NCBI RefSeq assembly: GCF_020923435.1
Contig: NZ_CP087263.1
Location: 496,001 to 560,000 of the forward strand
Origin: Brevibacillus humidisoli
GTDB lineage: Bacteria; Bacillota; Bacilli; Brevibacillales; Brevibacillaceae
DNA length: 64,000 nt
Direction of reading: 5' to 3'
Part shown: positions 16,864-24,869 of the stretch, piece after piece
How the letters are laid out: every line of letters starts with the position of its first letter
Position numbering within the stretch: position 1 is the stretch's first letter
The notes under the pieces: model-generated
Database searches by the model: none
What the model was told of the DNA's origin: nothing
Seen by the model: the letters and a program-made list of their open reading frames with translations, nothing else
Made by a program: the position numbers and the translations under genes

Positions 16864-18013
16864 AATCGTCAATGTGAATGTTCTGAGCGGTGACCGTTTC
16901 CTAGAAAAGGGAATGGTCATCATTCAGAATGGAAAGATTGAGTATGTGGGTTCGGATCAGGGCATGGAGGCCGAGCAGGTGATTGACGGACGGGGAGCCT
17001 ACCTGGTGCCGGGCTTTATCGATCTGCACGTCCATGGTGGGGCGGGGCACGATTTCATGGATCTGTCGCAAGAGGCAGTAGATGAGATTTGCCGGTTTCA
17101 CGCTGCCCACGGGACGACCGGTCTTTTAGCGACTACGATGACAGCGCCGATTGAAAAAACCCAAGAGGTTGTTTCCTACTACAACCACTTGGGAGGCAGC
17201 CAGGGAGCACAGGTACTGGGACTGCACCTGGAAGGGCCCTTTATCAATATCAAGTACAAGGGGGCGCAAAACGGAGACTGGATCGAAGCGCCTACCTTGG
17301 ACAACATGAAGCGCGTCTTCGCAGCAGCCCGCCCGGGACTGATCAAGCTGATCACCCTTGCACCTGAGTTGATTGAGGACGAGCCGGTGCTGGAATGGCT
17401 GACAGAACAGGGAACAATCGCCTCTGTCGGCCACTCCGATCTGGATTACCACGGCGGCTGTCGCTGCATGAAGCGGGGGTTAAGCCATGCCACTCATTTG
17501 GGGAATGCGATGCGCGGCTTCCATCACCGCAATATCGGGATGATTGGCCTGGTCATGGAACAGCCGGAGCTGACCTTTGACATTATCGCCGACGGGATCC
17601 ATGTTTCGCCGGAATTGATTCGGCTGCTCGTCCGGATCTGCTCACTCGATCAGATCATGCTGATCACAGACGCGATGCGGGCTGCCGGTCTGACGGACGG
17701 CTGCTACGAGCTTGGCGGCCAAGAGGTACACGTCAAGGGGATGGAGGCACGGCTAGGCGACGGGGTGCTGGCAGGCAGCATGCTCACCCTGGATAAGGCA
17801 TTAGCCAACCTGATTGAGTATACCGGGCTGCCGCTTGCCACGGCTGTGCAGATGCTCACATCGAATCAGGCTCGCAAGCTGGGCTTAGAGGCGCAAAAAG
17901 GCAGTATCGCCGCAGGAAAAGACGCCGATTTGGTGCTCTTGTCAGACGACCTGCGTGTGCTGTCCACTTGGGTTAATGGAGAACAGGTGTATCAGGAGTT
18001 GAGCGAGAGATGA
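16841..18013 (+). CDS. nagA: N-acetylglucosamine-6-phosphate deacetylase
   Basis: This 390-residue amidohydrolase-superfamily enzyme converts GlcNAc-6-phosphate to glucosamine-6-phosphate and acetate. Motifs include GFIDLHVHGGAGHDFMD (metal site), LGLHLEGPF, VGHSDLDY, the substrate-binding HATHLGNAM, and LITDAMRAAG with the catalytic Asp. ATG 16841 lies within the end of murQ, behind GGAGGAAGG. The stop overlaps the nagB start (ATGA). Confidence 0.95.
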   Translation: MPSKTRTKIVNVNVLSGDRFLEKGMVIIQNGKIEYVGSDQGMEAEQVIDGRGAYLVPGFIDLHVHGGAGHDFMDLSQEAVDEICRFHAAHGTTGLLATTMTAPIEKTQEVVSYYNHLGGSQGAQVLGLHLEGPFINIKYKGAQNGDWIEAPTLDNMKRVFAAARPGLIKLITLAPELIEDEPVLEWLTEQGTIASVGHSDLDYHGGCRCMKRGLSHATHLGNAMRGFHHRNIGMIGLVMEQPELTFDIIADGIHVSPELIRLLVRICSLDQIMLITDAMRAAGLTDGCYELGGQEVHVKGMEARLGDGVLAGSMLTLDKALANLIEYTGLPLATAVQMLTSNQARKLGLEAQKGSIAAGKDADLVLLSDDLRVLSTWVNGEQVYQELSER

Positions 18014-18756
18014 AGTTACAGGTTTTTGACAACTACGATCAGGTGAGCCGACGAGCAGCAGAGATCGTGATCGAAGAGTCCCGCAAGCACCCGCAACTGG
18101 TGTTGGGATTGGCAACGGGTTCGACGCCGATTGGGCTGTATCGGGAGATGGTGCAGGTGTATCAACGGGGGCAGCTTGACTTTTCCGAGGCAACCACCTT
18201 TAATCTGGACGAATACTATCCGATCACCCCGGATCATCCGCAGAGTTTTCGACGCTTTATGCAGGAGCACTTGTTTGACCACGTCAACATTGCGCCGGAG
18301 CGGATCCACTTTTTAAGCGGTACGGCCGCAGATGTGGAGAGTGAATGCAGCCGCTATGAAGCGGCGATTGAAGCGGCGGGCGGTATTGATATCCAGGTGC
18401 TGGGCATCGGTGAAAACGGCCATATCGGTTTTAATGAACCAGGCACCCCTTTTCACCTGAAGACACATAAGGTGGCGTTGACGGAAAACACGATTCAGGC
18501 CAATTCCCGTTTTTTTGAGCGGATCGAGGATGTGCCCCGCCACGCGCTGACGATGGGTATCAGCTCGATTATGCGCAGCCGCAAGATTTTGCTGCTTGCT
18601 TCCGGGGAGAAAAAGGCAGAGGCGATCAAGGCTGCGCTGCAAGGGCCAGTGACGGAAGAGCTGCCTGCATCCGTATTGCAGCTGCACCCGGATGTGACGG
18701 TAATGGTGGATAAAACGGCGGCAACCCAACTGGAGGGAGTGCCGTACAAGGCTTGA
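18010..18756 (+). CDS. nagB: Glucosamine-6-phosphate deaminase
   Basis: This 248-residue isomerase/deaminase yields fructose-6-phosphate and ammonia, the last step of the pathway. It shows LGLATGSTPIGLYREM, TFNLDEYYPI with the catalytic Asp, and the active-site block LGIGENGHIGFNEPGTPF. It also has TMGISSIMRSRKILLLASGEKKAEA. The start overlaps the nagA stop by four bases. Two stem-loops follow, the second a good terminator. Confidence 0.96.
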   Translation: MKLQVFDNYDQVSRRAAEIVIEESRKHPQLVLGLATGSTPIGLYREMVQVYQRGQLDFSEATTFNLDEYYPITPDHPQSFRRFMQEHLFDHVNIAPERIHFLSGTAADVESECSRYEAAIEAAGGIDIQVLGIGENGHIGFNEPGTPFHLKTHKVALTENTIQANSRFFERIEDVPRHALTMGISSIMRSRKILLLASGEKKAEAIKAALQGPVTEELPASVLQLHPDVTVMVDKTAATQLEGVPYKA

Positions 18757-18793
18757 TAAGCCTTCTTTGCAGACAACAGAATAGCTGTTGGTG

Positions 18794-18826
18794 AGACATG
18801 CTTACGATCAGGGCATGTCTTTTTGT
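18794..18826 (+). terminator. Terminator of the amino-sugar operon
   Basis: AGACATGC (18794-18801) pairs with GCATGTCT (18813-18820), followed by TTTTG. A smaller stem, AAGGCTT-GAT-AAGCCTT, overlaps the nagB stop. Confidence 0.75.
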
Positions 18827-19065
18827 TTACGGAAAAGCAAGTTTGGGAGGAAACGTGTGTTTTAGACGTTAGACTTACCCCTGACGGCTTTTCTTACGTG
18901 GTTAGAGAAGCAAGCGAAGCGAATAGGGCGTACAGCCACAGTCAGTCAGTCCTTGCCAACGCAGGATACGAGCAGCAGGCGACTACCGACCGTTTGCAAG
19001 AGGGGCACCCATTGAAAAAAGTTCTTGCCAAGGAAAGGGAAGCTGGTTATATTGAAAACATGTAG
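18823..19065 (+). CDS. Hypothetical protein, perhaps 5'-truncated
   Basis: This is an 80-codon frame beginning with a TTG that lies in the terminator U-tract, so the annotated start is doubtful. The C-terminal half (ATTDRLQEGHPLKKVLAKEREAGYIENM) looks like real protein and is preceded by a helix-rich stretch. No better in-frame start with a ribosome site exists. I do not recognise a family; it may be the remains of a longer gene. Confidence 0.35.
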   Translation: MFTEKQVWEETCVLDVRLTPDGFSYVVREASEANRAYSHSQSVLANAGYEQQATTDRLQEGHPLKKVLAKEREAGYIENM

Positions 19066-19075
19066 GAATCCTACA
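19061..19075. promoter_or_regulatory. 15-bp palindrome, possible operator
   Basis: TGTAGGAATCCTACA is a perfect inverted repeat around one central base, 25 bases before the thioredoxin-fold gene. A MarR-family regulator is encoded just downstream and could bind it. Confidence 0.45.
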
Positions 19076-19099
19076 TAATAAAAATCAGGAGTGATTACT

Positions 19100-19342
19100 G
19101 TGGTAAAAGCTATTTTTTATCATGCCGGTTGCCCAGTGTGCGTCGATGCGGAGCAGATGATTTTTACCTCATTGGACAAAAGCAAGTTTGACCTCGAGGT
19201 GGTTCACCTCGGGACGGCTCAGGAGCGGATTGCCGAAGCGGAGTCATTTGGTGTAAAGTCGGTTCCGGCGCTGGTAGTTGGAGAGAAGGCCTATCATATC
19301 AACTTTGGGGCCAGTCTGGATGATGTGAAAGCAGGTTCATGA
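19100..19342 (+). CDS. Small thioredoxin/glutaredoxin-fold protein with CPVC motif
   Basis: This 80-residue protein begins MVKAIFYHAGCPVCVDAEQM, a redox-active CxxC at the end of the first strand. It later has SVPALVVGEKAYHINFGAS, the cis-Pro loop of the thioredoxin fold. GTG 19100 is chosen because AGGAG lies eight bases upstream; GTG 19091 overlaps that site. Probably a cytosolic thiol-disulfide oxidoreductase; the partner is unknown. A strong terminator follows. Confidence 0.75.
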   Translation: MVKAIFYHAGCPVCVDAEQMIFTSLDKSKFDLEVVHLGTAQERIAEAESFGVKSVPALVVGEKAYHINFGASLDDVKAGS

Positions 19343-19349
19343 TACAATG

Positions 19350-19381
19350 TAGGGGCGAAGCAATGTTCGCCCCTATTTTTT
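19350..19381 (+). terminator. Strong intrinsic terminator
   Basis: TAGGGGCGAA (19350-19359) pairs perfectly with TTCGCCCCTA (19366-19375), followed by six T. Confidence 0.85.
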
Positions 19382-19404
19382 CCAAGAGAGGATTATAGAA
19401 CCGC

Positions 19405-20055
19405 ATGAGCTTGTTTGATCCGCAACAGAGGAAAGAAAACCCTAGACTCCGTTCAGCGATGGCCTTGTTTCGGCTGGCTCAGGCGATCAAGAAGATGAGC
19501 CAGATGGAGAGTGACCCTGTCGGACTGTCTCCTGTACAGGTGCAGACGCTGCTGTTCGTCTACCACACTCGTCGCGACGTGGCCAGCGTGGGCAATCTGG
19601 CCAAGTCGATCGGCACGACTCACGCTACTGCGGTCGGGATTGTCAACGGCTTGCTCGCAAAAGGGCTGGTTCAGAAGCAGGCGAAGCAAGAGGACCGGCG
19701 TATAACGCTGCTGCAATTGACCGAAAGCGGCAGAGACGTAGTGGCGAAGATTGAGGATTGGGGGAAGACACTGCAGTCAGCGATGGACCATCTGCCGGAT
19801 GAGGTACTTGACTCGTTTGAGATCGGACTGGGTGCGATCGTATCCTCGCTGCAAAAAGCGGGTCATCTGGTGGTGGCAGAACCCTGCCATGGCTGTGTCC
19901 ACTTCCGCCCTAACGTCGCGGGTTCCGACCAGCCTCACTACTGTCAGGCCATAAAGCGGTACTTGTCTTTTGCAGAATCACAAAAAGAGTGTCCGGAGCA
20001 TGCGCCATCATGCGATTTGGGGCAAGAGAAGCGGGGAGGAAGTGTGGAGAGATGA
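19405..20055 (+). CDS. MarR-family regulator with Cys-rich C-terminal extension
   Basis: This 216-residue protein has a MarR winged-helix domain at about 15-150, including SVGNLAKSIGTTHATAVGIVNGLLAKGLV and the wing QEDRRITLLQLTESG. About 60 residues follow that are not part of the usual MarR fold. They hold Cys161-x2-Cys164, Cys180, Cys196 and Cys203, with several His. This pattern suggests metal or Fe-S binding or a redox switch; that is inference. It neighbours a CxxC thioredoxin-fold gene and is coupled (ATGA) to a MOSC gene. Confidence 0.82.
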   Translation: MSLFDPQQRKENPRLRSAMALFRLAQAIKKMSQMESDPVGLSPVQVQTLLFVYHTRRDVASVGNLAKSIGTTHATAVGIVNGLLAKGLVQKQAKQEDRRITLLQLTESGRDVVAKIEDWGKTLQSAMDHLPDEVLDSFEIGLGAIVSSLQKAGHLVVAEPCHGCVHFRPNVAGSDQPHYCQAIKRYLSFAESQKECPEHAPSCDLGQEKRGGSVER

Positions 20056-20726
20056 GCGGACAAATCGTTTCAATCAATGTGGGGGAGCCGATCACGATCC
20101 TGTACGGCGGGCGTGAAGTGACGACCGGAATCTACAAGTCACCAGTGAACGAGCCGCTCTACCTGACTGAGTTGAACTTTGCCGGAGATGCTCAGGCTGA
20201 TCTGGTCTACCACGGCGGCAAAGAAAAGGCGGTCTGCGTATACTCGCACGAACATTACCCTTACTGGGAACGGGAGTTGAACCGGACGCTGAACAAGGGG
20301 GCATTTGGCGAGAACCTGACCGTGACCGGCATGCTGGAGTCGGAGGTCTGCATCGGCGACATCTATCGGGTGGGCGAGGCGGTGGTGCAGGTGAGCCAGC
20401 CTCGGCAGCCCTGTCACAAGCTGGCCAAACGATACGACATCAGCGAACTGCCGCTATGGGTGCAGAACACCGGTTATACCGGCTTTTACTTTCGGGTTCT
20501 GGAGGAAGGCTGGGTGACTCCAGAAGACGGACTAACACTGGAGCAGCGGCATCCTATGGAAGTGACCGTTGCGTTTGCCAACCAAGTCATGCACCACGAC
20601 AAACAAAATACGGAAGGTATCAACCGGCTCTTGGACGTGAAAGAATTATCTACGAGCTGGCGGGCAACGCTGGAGAAGCGATTGAGAGGACAGGCTACGG
20701 ATACGAAAAAGAGATTGGAAGGATAG
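20052..20726 (+). CDS. MOSC domain protein (YiiM-like)
   Basis: This 224-residue protein has the MOSC domain core: ADLVYHGGKEKAVCVYSHEHYPYW, GAFGENLTVTG, and QVSQPRQPCHKLAKRY with the conserved Cys. The C-terminal three-alpha region contains EVTVAFANQVMHHDKQN. MOSC proteins handle sulfur or molybdenum-cofactor chemistry, and YiiM relatives act in reduction of N-hydroxylated compounds. ATG 20052 overlaps the MarR stop; the longer in-frame start inside marR is not supported. Confidence 0.85.
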   Translation: MSGQIVSINVGEPITILYGGREVTTGIYKSPVNEPLYLTELNFAGDAQADLVYHGGKEKAVCVYSHEHYPYWERELNRTLNKGAFGENLTVTGMLESEVCIGDIYRVGEAVVQVSQPRQPCHKLAKRYDISELPLWVQNTGYTGFYFRVLEEGWVTPEDGLTLEQRHPMEVTVAFANQVMHHDKQNTEGINRLLDVKELSTSWRATLEKRLRGQATDTKKRLEG

Positions 20727-20777
20727 ACGGATAGACGACGGCGATCCGAAGTGATGGCCTGACGAAAACATGGAGGC

Positions 20778-20810
20778 AGCGTCCCCGGAGATCTTTCGAG
20801 GACGCTTCTT
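20778..20810 (+). terminator. Terminator-like stem after the MOSC gene
   Basis: AGCGTCC (20778-20784) pairs with GGACGCT (20800-20806), followed by TCTTCT. The U-tract is weak. Confidence 0.45.
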
Positions 20811-20847
20811 CTATGTTAGGGAGGGTGAGAGGAACGGGAGGAGAGGA

Positions 20848-21123
20848 TTGATCAAGAAATGGCTGATTGGAATAGCGTTGGCCTTGGTGGGCGTAGTCAG
20901 CTTCAATCTGCTTCACAATCCCCCTGAGGAGTATGTTCAGCAAGAGCTGGAGCTAGTTCTGGCGGGTCAGAATTCCCCATTGATTCCCAATGATGTTGAA
21001 GAAAATGCTTCATTCACATTTATGTTGGAAAAGGAATCGCAGTTAAAGTGGAAGCTGATTCAAATGGGAGAAGTAGAAGAGTGGAGTAAACAGGCTTGGA
21101 TGAAAAATCGTGAGAGATACTAG
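20848..21123 (+). CDS. Small secreted or membrane-anchored hypothetical protein
   Basis: This 91-residue protein starts at TTG 20848, directly after GGAGGAGAGGA. A basic N terminus (MIKKW) leads into one hydrophobic segment, LIGIALALVGVVSFNLL. An acidic exterior domain of about 65 residues follows, ending in KQAWMKNRERY. No family is recognised. It is followed by a strong terminator. Confidence 0.55.
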   Translation: MIKKWLIGIALALVGVVSFNLLHNPPEEYVQQELELVLAGQNSPLIPNDVEENASFTFMLEKESQLKWKLIQMGEVEEWSKQAWMKNRERY

Positions 21124-21130
21124 ATCATTC

Positions 21131-21183
21131 GGCTCACAGAGCAGTGCGCTATCGTTTTCACACTGCCGAGTGAGCCTTTTTTG
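21131..21183 (+). terminator. Intrinsic terminator
   Basis: GGCTCAC (21131-21137) pairs with GTGAGCC (21170-21176), with an inner GCAGTG/CACTGC pairing, then six T. Confidence 0.85.
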
Positions 21184-21187
21184 TCTA

Positions 21188-21246
21188 CCGAACTGTCAAG
21201 GTGCTGCATATTTGTCCGCCGATCTGTCAGGGTACTACAAATGTGT
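21188..21246 (+). repeat. Two imperfect 28-base direct repeats, possible IS21-type end
   Basis: CCGAACTGTCAAGGTGCTGC... (21188-21215) and CCGATCTGTCAGGGTACTAC... (21219-21246) match at 22 of 28 positions with a 31-base period. Repeated TGTCA-type units are a feature of IS21-family ends, so this may be a solitary relic. No transposase gene is nearby. Nothing else is seen to 21367. Confidence 0.35.
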
Positions 21247-21367
21247 AGATAGCCAAAGGGAACATCACATCCTCCAACCGGAACCGGCGCACCTTATGTT
21301 TGGTTGGCAGCAGTTTGCCGTCACCAGAGGCGGGCTGAGACCAAGTACGCTGACTCCCTAATCGGTA

Positions 21368-22273
21368 CTATCCCGTAAGAGTAGACTTTTTCTGACGTAG
21401 CTGTTCCAAAAACCCCGTCGTTACCGACACCCCTGCAAATACGAGCAGCCCGCCAACGATCTGCGCAAGCGTGACGATCTCTCCCAGTAGGAACCCGATC
21501 AGAACCGTGAATACCGGTATCAGGTGAAGCGAGACCCCTGCCTGACTGGCACTGATGAAACGCAGGGCGACATTCCACAACATGTAGGAGCCAACCGACG
21601 GGAAGATAGCCATGTAGAGGATACCGGTCAGGGACAGGTTGCTGATCTGCATCACATCAGGTGGATCAACCAAGCCAAACGGAATCAAAACCAATACCGC
21701 CAGCGTGGCAGATGCCGCAGTGGCCGTGATCGGTGGGATGCTGTCCAGTCGTTTTCCCACGATCGAGTAAAACGTCCAGACAAGAATCGCCCCCAGCATC
21801 AGCAGATCGCCCCGGTTATAGGTGGTATCCAGTATCTGCAGCGGATTGCCGTCGGTGACGATGAATACGACGCCAAGCACGGAGAGAAGCAGTCCGCCTA
21901 TCTTGATCGCGGACATCCGTTCACGCAAAAGAATCGCCGAGAACAGCACGATCAGCGCCGGGTTGAGGGCATTGACAAGTGCCGCATTGGTCGGGGACGT
22001 ATAGATGAGTGCCGCATAAAGAAAGAGATTGTAACCGATTACCCCTAACAACCCCAGTAGAATAAGGGGGCGCCACGATCGAACCAACTGCTGCCAGTCC
22101 GGTTTTTCCCTGTACATAGCGATCGGCCACAACAAGAGCAGCGCAATGCTCCAACGGGACAGCGTCATCCAGAGCGGACTTACCTCTGCGGTGACGTACT
22201 TTCCAAAGAGATAATTGCCAGCCCAAAACAGATTGGTCAGCGTGAGCAGCAGCCAAGCCTGGTATTTGTTCAA
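21368..22273 (-). CDS. EamA/DMT-family transporter
   Basis: This 301-residue protein has ten predicted membrane segments in two EamA repeats of five. The first begins LTLTNLFWAGNYLFGKYVTAEVSPLWMTLSRW; the second half includes LLMLGAILVWTFYSIVGKRL. The C-terminal end is basic (FLEQLRQKKSTLTG). Such proteins export metabolites or amino acids; the substrate is unknown. It starts at TTG 22271-22273 (minus strand), eight bases after GGAGGG. It is divergent from the D-Ala-D-Ala dipeptidase operon. Confidence 0.88.
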   Translation of the reverse strand: MNKYQAWLLLTLTNLFWAGNYLFGKYVTAEVSPLWMTLSRWSIALLLLWPIAMYREKPDWQQLVRSWRPLILLGLLGVIGYNLFLYAALIYTSPTNAALVNALNPALIVLFSAILLRERMSAIKIGGLLLSVLGVVFIVTDGNPLQILDTTYNRGDLLMLGAILVWTFYSIVGKRLDSIPPITATAASATLAVLVLIPFGLVDPPDVMQISNLSLTGILYMAIFPSVGSYMLWNVALRFISASQAGVSLHLIPVFTVLIGFLLGEIVTLAQIVGGLLVFAGVSVTTGFLEQLRQKKSTLTG

Positions 22274-22333
22274 TTCGGTTTCCCTCCAGTTGAAATCTAT
22301 CTATGAAAGCAGCGCTTGCCGGCATCTGGTTTC

Positions 22334-22384
22334 AGTAAATTTAATTAATTTGCAGTTTACTAAAATTTCGAAATCAATTACGAT
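22334..22384 (+). promoter_or_regulatory. Predicted promoter and possible operator of the dipeptidase operon
   Basis: TTTACT (22356-22361) and TACGAT (22379-22384) are 17 bases apart. The -35 box is part of an inverted repeat, AGTAAA (22334-22339) with TTTACT, that a regulator could bind. The palindrome TTTCGAAA sits in the spacer. Confidence 0.4.
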
Positions 22385-22419
22385 TATGAGTAAAAACACC
22401 CAGCAGGAGATGAAGGATC

Positions 22420-23136
22420 GTGATCGACTTACCTATCCCGCAGCCGATGAGCGACCAAGAGGCGCCTATTCCCGCATCTGCAGAGTGCGGAGAGCCGCTT
22501 GTTGCGCTGTCCAGCCTAGCGGACAAGATTCGCGTCTATCCCTATTACTATCATCAAGGTTACTCCTCTGCAATGCAAGACTGTTATTTGCGCGCCGGTG
22601 CGGCCCAGCTGTTGCAGCAAGCAGCGGAACGGCTGCCTGCCGGTTTTTCATTGGTGGTGCTGGACGGTTGGCGCCCGTATGACCTGCAGACAGCGATCTA
22701 TGAGCAGTTCAAACAGAGCCTGATCGCCCAAGGATGGTCAGACGATGCATCGTTGGTGGCGGAGTTGACCAAGTACGTTGCGCTGCCATCCACTGATCCA
22801 GAGAAGCCTTCACCGCATATCACCGGCGGCGCAGTCGATCTGACGATAGCCGGACCGGACGGCTGGCTGGAGATGGGCACTGATTTTGACGATTTCAGCC
22901 CGCGGGCTGCTACCCGTTTCTATGAGATGCTGCCAGAACAGGAGTGTGGCAGGCGAGAAGAGCGGATTCGCAGCAACCGACGCTGGTTGTACCATTTGAT
23001 GACGGAAGTGGGTTTCACCAATTACCCGGAGGAGTGGTGGCATTACGATTACGGAAACCACCATTGGGCCAGAGAAAAAAACGCCGCTCCGATCTATCAG
23101 TCCATTCTATCTATTGATTTTTCAGAAAAATATTGA
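22420..23136 (+). CDS. ddpX: D-alanyl-D-alanine dipeptidase (VanX/DdpX family)
   Basis: This 238-residue zinc peptidase has the family motifs SPHITGGAVDLTI (SxHxxGxAxD, two zinc ligands) and EEWWHYDYG (catalytic Glu and third zinc ligand). The upstream VVLDGWRPYD contains the conserved Arg. It cleaves D-Ala-D-Ala to D-Ala. It heads genes for a dipeptide ABC importer, the arrangement known from the E. coli ddpXABCDF locus, so the role is recycling of wall-derived dipeptide rather than vancomycin resistance; no vanH, vanA, vanS or vanR is present. No signal peptide. GTG 22420 has AGGAG 11 bases upstream. Confidence 0.88.
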   Translation: MIDLPIPQPMSDQEAPIPASAECGEPLVALSSLADKIRVYPYYYHQGYSSAMQDCYLRAGAAQLLQQAAERLPAGFSLVVLDGWRPYDLQTAIYEQFKQSLIAQGWSDDASLVAELTKYVALPSTDPEKPSPHITGGAVDLTIAGPDGWLEMGTDFDDFSPRAATRFYEMLPEQECGRREERIRSNRRWLYHLMTEVGFTNYPEEWWHYDYGNHHWAREKNAAPIYQSILSIDFSEKY

Positions 23137-23210
23137 ATCAGAGGAATATTTACAATATATTAAAAACATCATCAAGATATTTAAATCATCACAAAAGGGG
23201 GAAGATTCAC

Positions 23211-24824
23211 GTGAGACGTTTGCTTCATCTACCACTCAGTCTTATCCTGGTTTTGGCCCTGGCGCTTTCCGCCTGCAGCTCGACGAGCCAGCCACAGACG
23301 GAAAACAAGCCAGCCGAACAAAATGAGCAAACCCAGGCTCCCGAGCAGTCCGCAAGCACACCAAGTGACACCTTGGTGGTAGCGATCAGCTCGGATCAGG
23401 GTACGCTTGATCCGGCTGTGTCCATGGACAACAGCGCGTGGAAAATCACCTATCCTGCATACCAACGCCTGGTTGAATACGATGGTGCTTCTACAGAGGT
23501 GAAACCAGGCCTGGCAAAAGAATGGAAGGTAAGCCCGGACGGACTGGAATGGACCTTTACCTTGAATGAGGGGTTCAAGTTCGCTGATGGTACGCCGGTG
23601 ACGGCGGATGCGGTCAAGTTTACCTTTGACCGTACACTGGCGATCAAAAAAGGTCCTTATGACGTGTACAGCGTGATTCAGGAAGTGAAGGTAAACTCAC
23701 CGACATCGGTCACGTTTGTGCTCTCCAAAAACTTTCCGCCGTTCCTCTCTACGCTGGCAGCCAACTACGGCGGCATCGTCAACCCCAAGGTAAAAGAGAA
23801 AGAACAGAACGGCGATCTCGGACAGAACTTCCTGGCCAGCAATACGATGGGCAGCGGTCCGTACCAGTTGGAAGAATGGAAGAAAGGTCAGTACTTCAAG
23901 CTCACTCCTAACCCGCACCATCCGGCAAAACCGGCACTGAAAACCGTGTACTTCAAGATTATTTCTGACCCGACAGCGCAGCGTCTGCAGTTGGAACAAG
24001 GGGAAGTGGACATTGCAGAAGGGATTCCAGTGGAGCAGTTGGGTGCTTTTGAAAACTCTCCCAACATAGAGGTGCTGCAAAACCCCAGTCTGTTTGTGGA
24101 CTACGTCTATGTGAACACGTCGAAAGGAAACGAGGCATTAAAAGACAAACGTGTCCGTCAGGCACTCAGCTATGCGATCGACTACGATGCGCTGACCGAA
24201 GCTGTCCAGCAGGGATATGCCACCCAGATGCGCGGGCCGATTCCGAAAGGACTGTGGGGGCATGATGAATCTGCCTTCCAGTACAGCTATGACGTAGAGA
24301 AAGCCAAGTCGCTTTTGGCCGAAGCAGGTGTCTCCAATCTGGAGCTGGATCTGCTGTACTCGGACAACAAGCCGTGGTGGGAGACGGAAGCCCTTACCCT
24401 GCAAGCTTTCTTTGCCGAGATCGGCGTAAAGCTGAACCTGAACAAAGTGGCCTATGCAACAAGCCGCGAGATGATGGACACGGGCGATTTCGATCTCAGC
24501 CTTGGTGTCTGGAGTCCGGACTTCGCCGATCCGTTCATGTTCATGAACTACTGGTTTGATTCCAACAACTTTGGTTTATCCGGCAATCGTGCGTTTTACA
24601 AAAACGATCAAGTGGATCAGCTGATCCGCCAGGCAGCGACGATTAATGATCAGGCAGAGCGGACCAAGCTGTATCAGCAGGCACAGCAGATCGTAATCGA
24701 AGAGGCGCCATACCTCTACCTCTACCAGAAAGACTCGTTGCTGCCGGTCAGCAAACAGGTAAAAGGATATGTGTACAATCCGATGTTGGAGGGCATTTAC
24801 AACCTGGCGGACATGTCCAAGTAA
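23211..24824 (+). CDS. Dipeptide ABC transporter substrate-binding lipoprotein
   Basis: This 537-residue family 5 binding protein (DppA/OppA type) has a lipoprotein signal with lipobox LSAC and Cys22, then a Gln/Glu-rich linker. Family text: LVEYDGASTEVKPGLAKEW, FADGTPVTADAVKFTFDR, GSGPYQLEEWKKGQYFKL and RVRQALSYAIDYDAL. Context suggests D-Ala-D-Ala or a related wall peptide as ligand. GTG 23211 follows AGGGGGAAG; an upstream in-frame extension lacks a ribosome site. Confidence 0.9.
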   Translation: MRRLLHLPLSLILVLALALSACSSTSQPQTENKPAEQNEQTQAPEQSASTPSDTLVVAISSDQGTLDPAVSMDNSAWKITYPAYQRLVEYDGASTEVKPGLAKEWKVSPDGLEWTFTLNEGFKFADGTPVTADAVKFTFDRTLAIKKGPYDVYSVIQEVKVNSPTSVTFVLSKNFPPFLSTLAANYGGIVNPKVKEKEQNGDLGQNFLASNTMGSGPYQLEEWKKGQYFKLTPNPHHPAKPALKTVYFKIISDPTAQRLQLEQGEVDIAEGIPVEQLGAFENSPNIEVLQNPSLFVDYVYVNTSKGNEALKDKRVRQALSYAIDYDALTEAVQQGYATQMRGPIPKGLWGHDESAFQYSYDVEKAKSLLAEAGVSNLELDLLYSDNKPWWETEALTLQAFFAEIGVKLNLNKVAYATSREMMDTGDFDLSLGVWSPDFADPFMFMNYWFDSNNFGLSGNRAFYKNDQVDQLIRQAATINDQAERTKLYQQAQQIVIEEAPYLYLYQKDSLLPVSKQVKGYVYNPMLEGIYNLADMSK

Positions 24825-24869
24825 CCTGCTCAGGAACTCGCATAAATCGCGTAGAGGAGTGTTTCTTGC

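Noticed and set aside
22420-23136. Vancomycin resistance gene vanX
   Set aside because: The family is right, but no ligase, dehydrogenase or two-component genes accompany it; a dipeptide importer does, which points to recycling.
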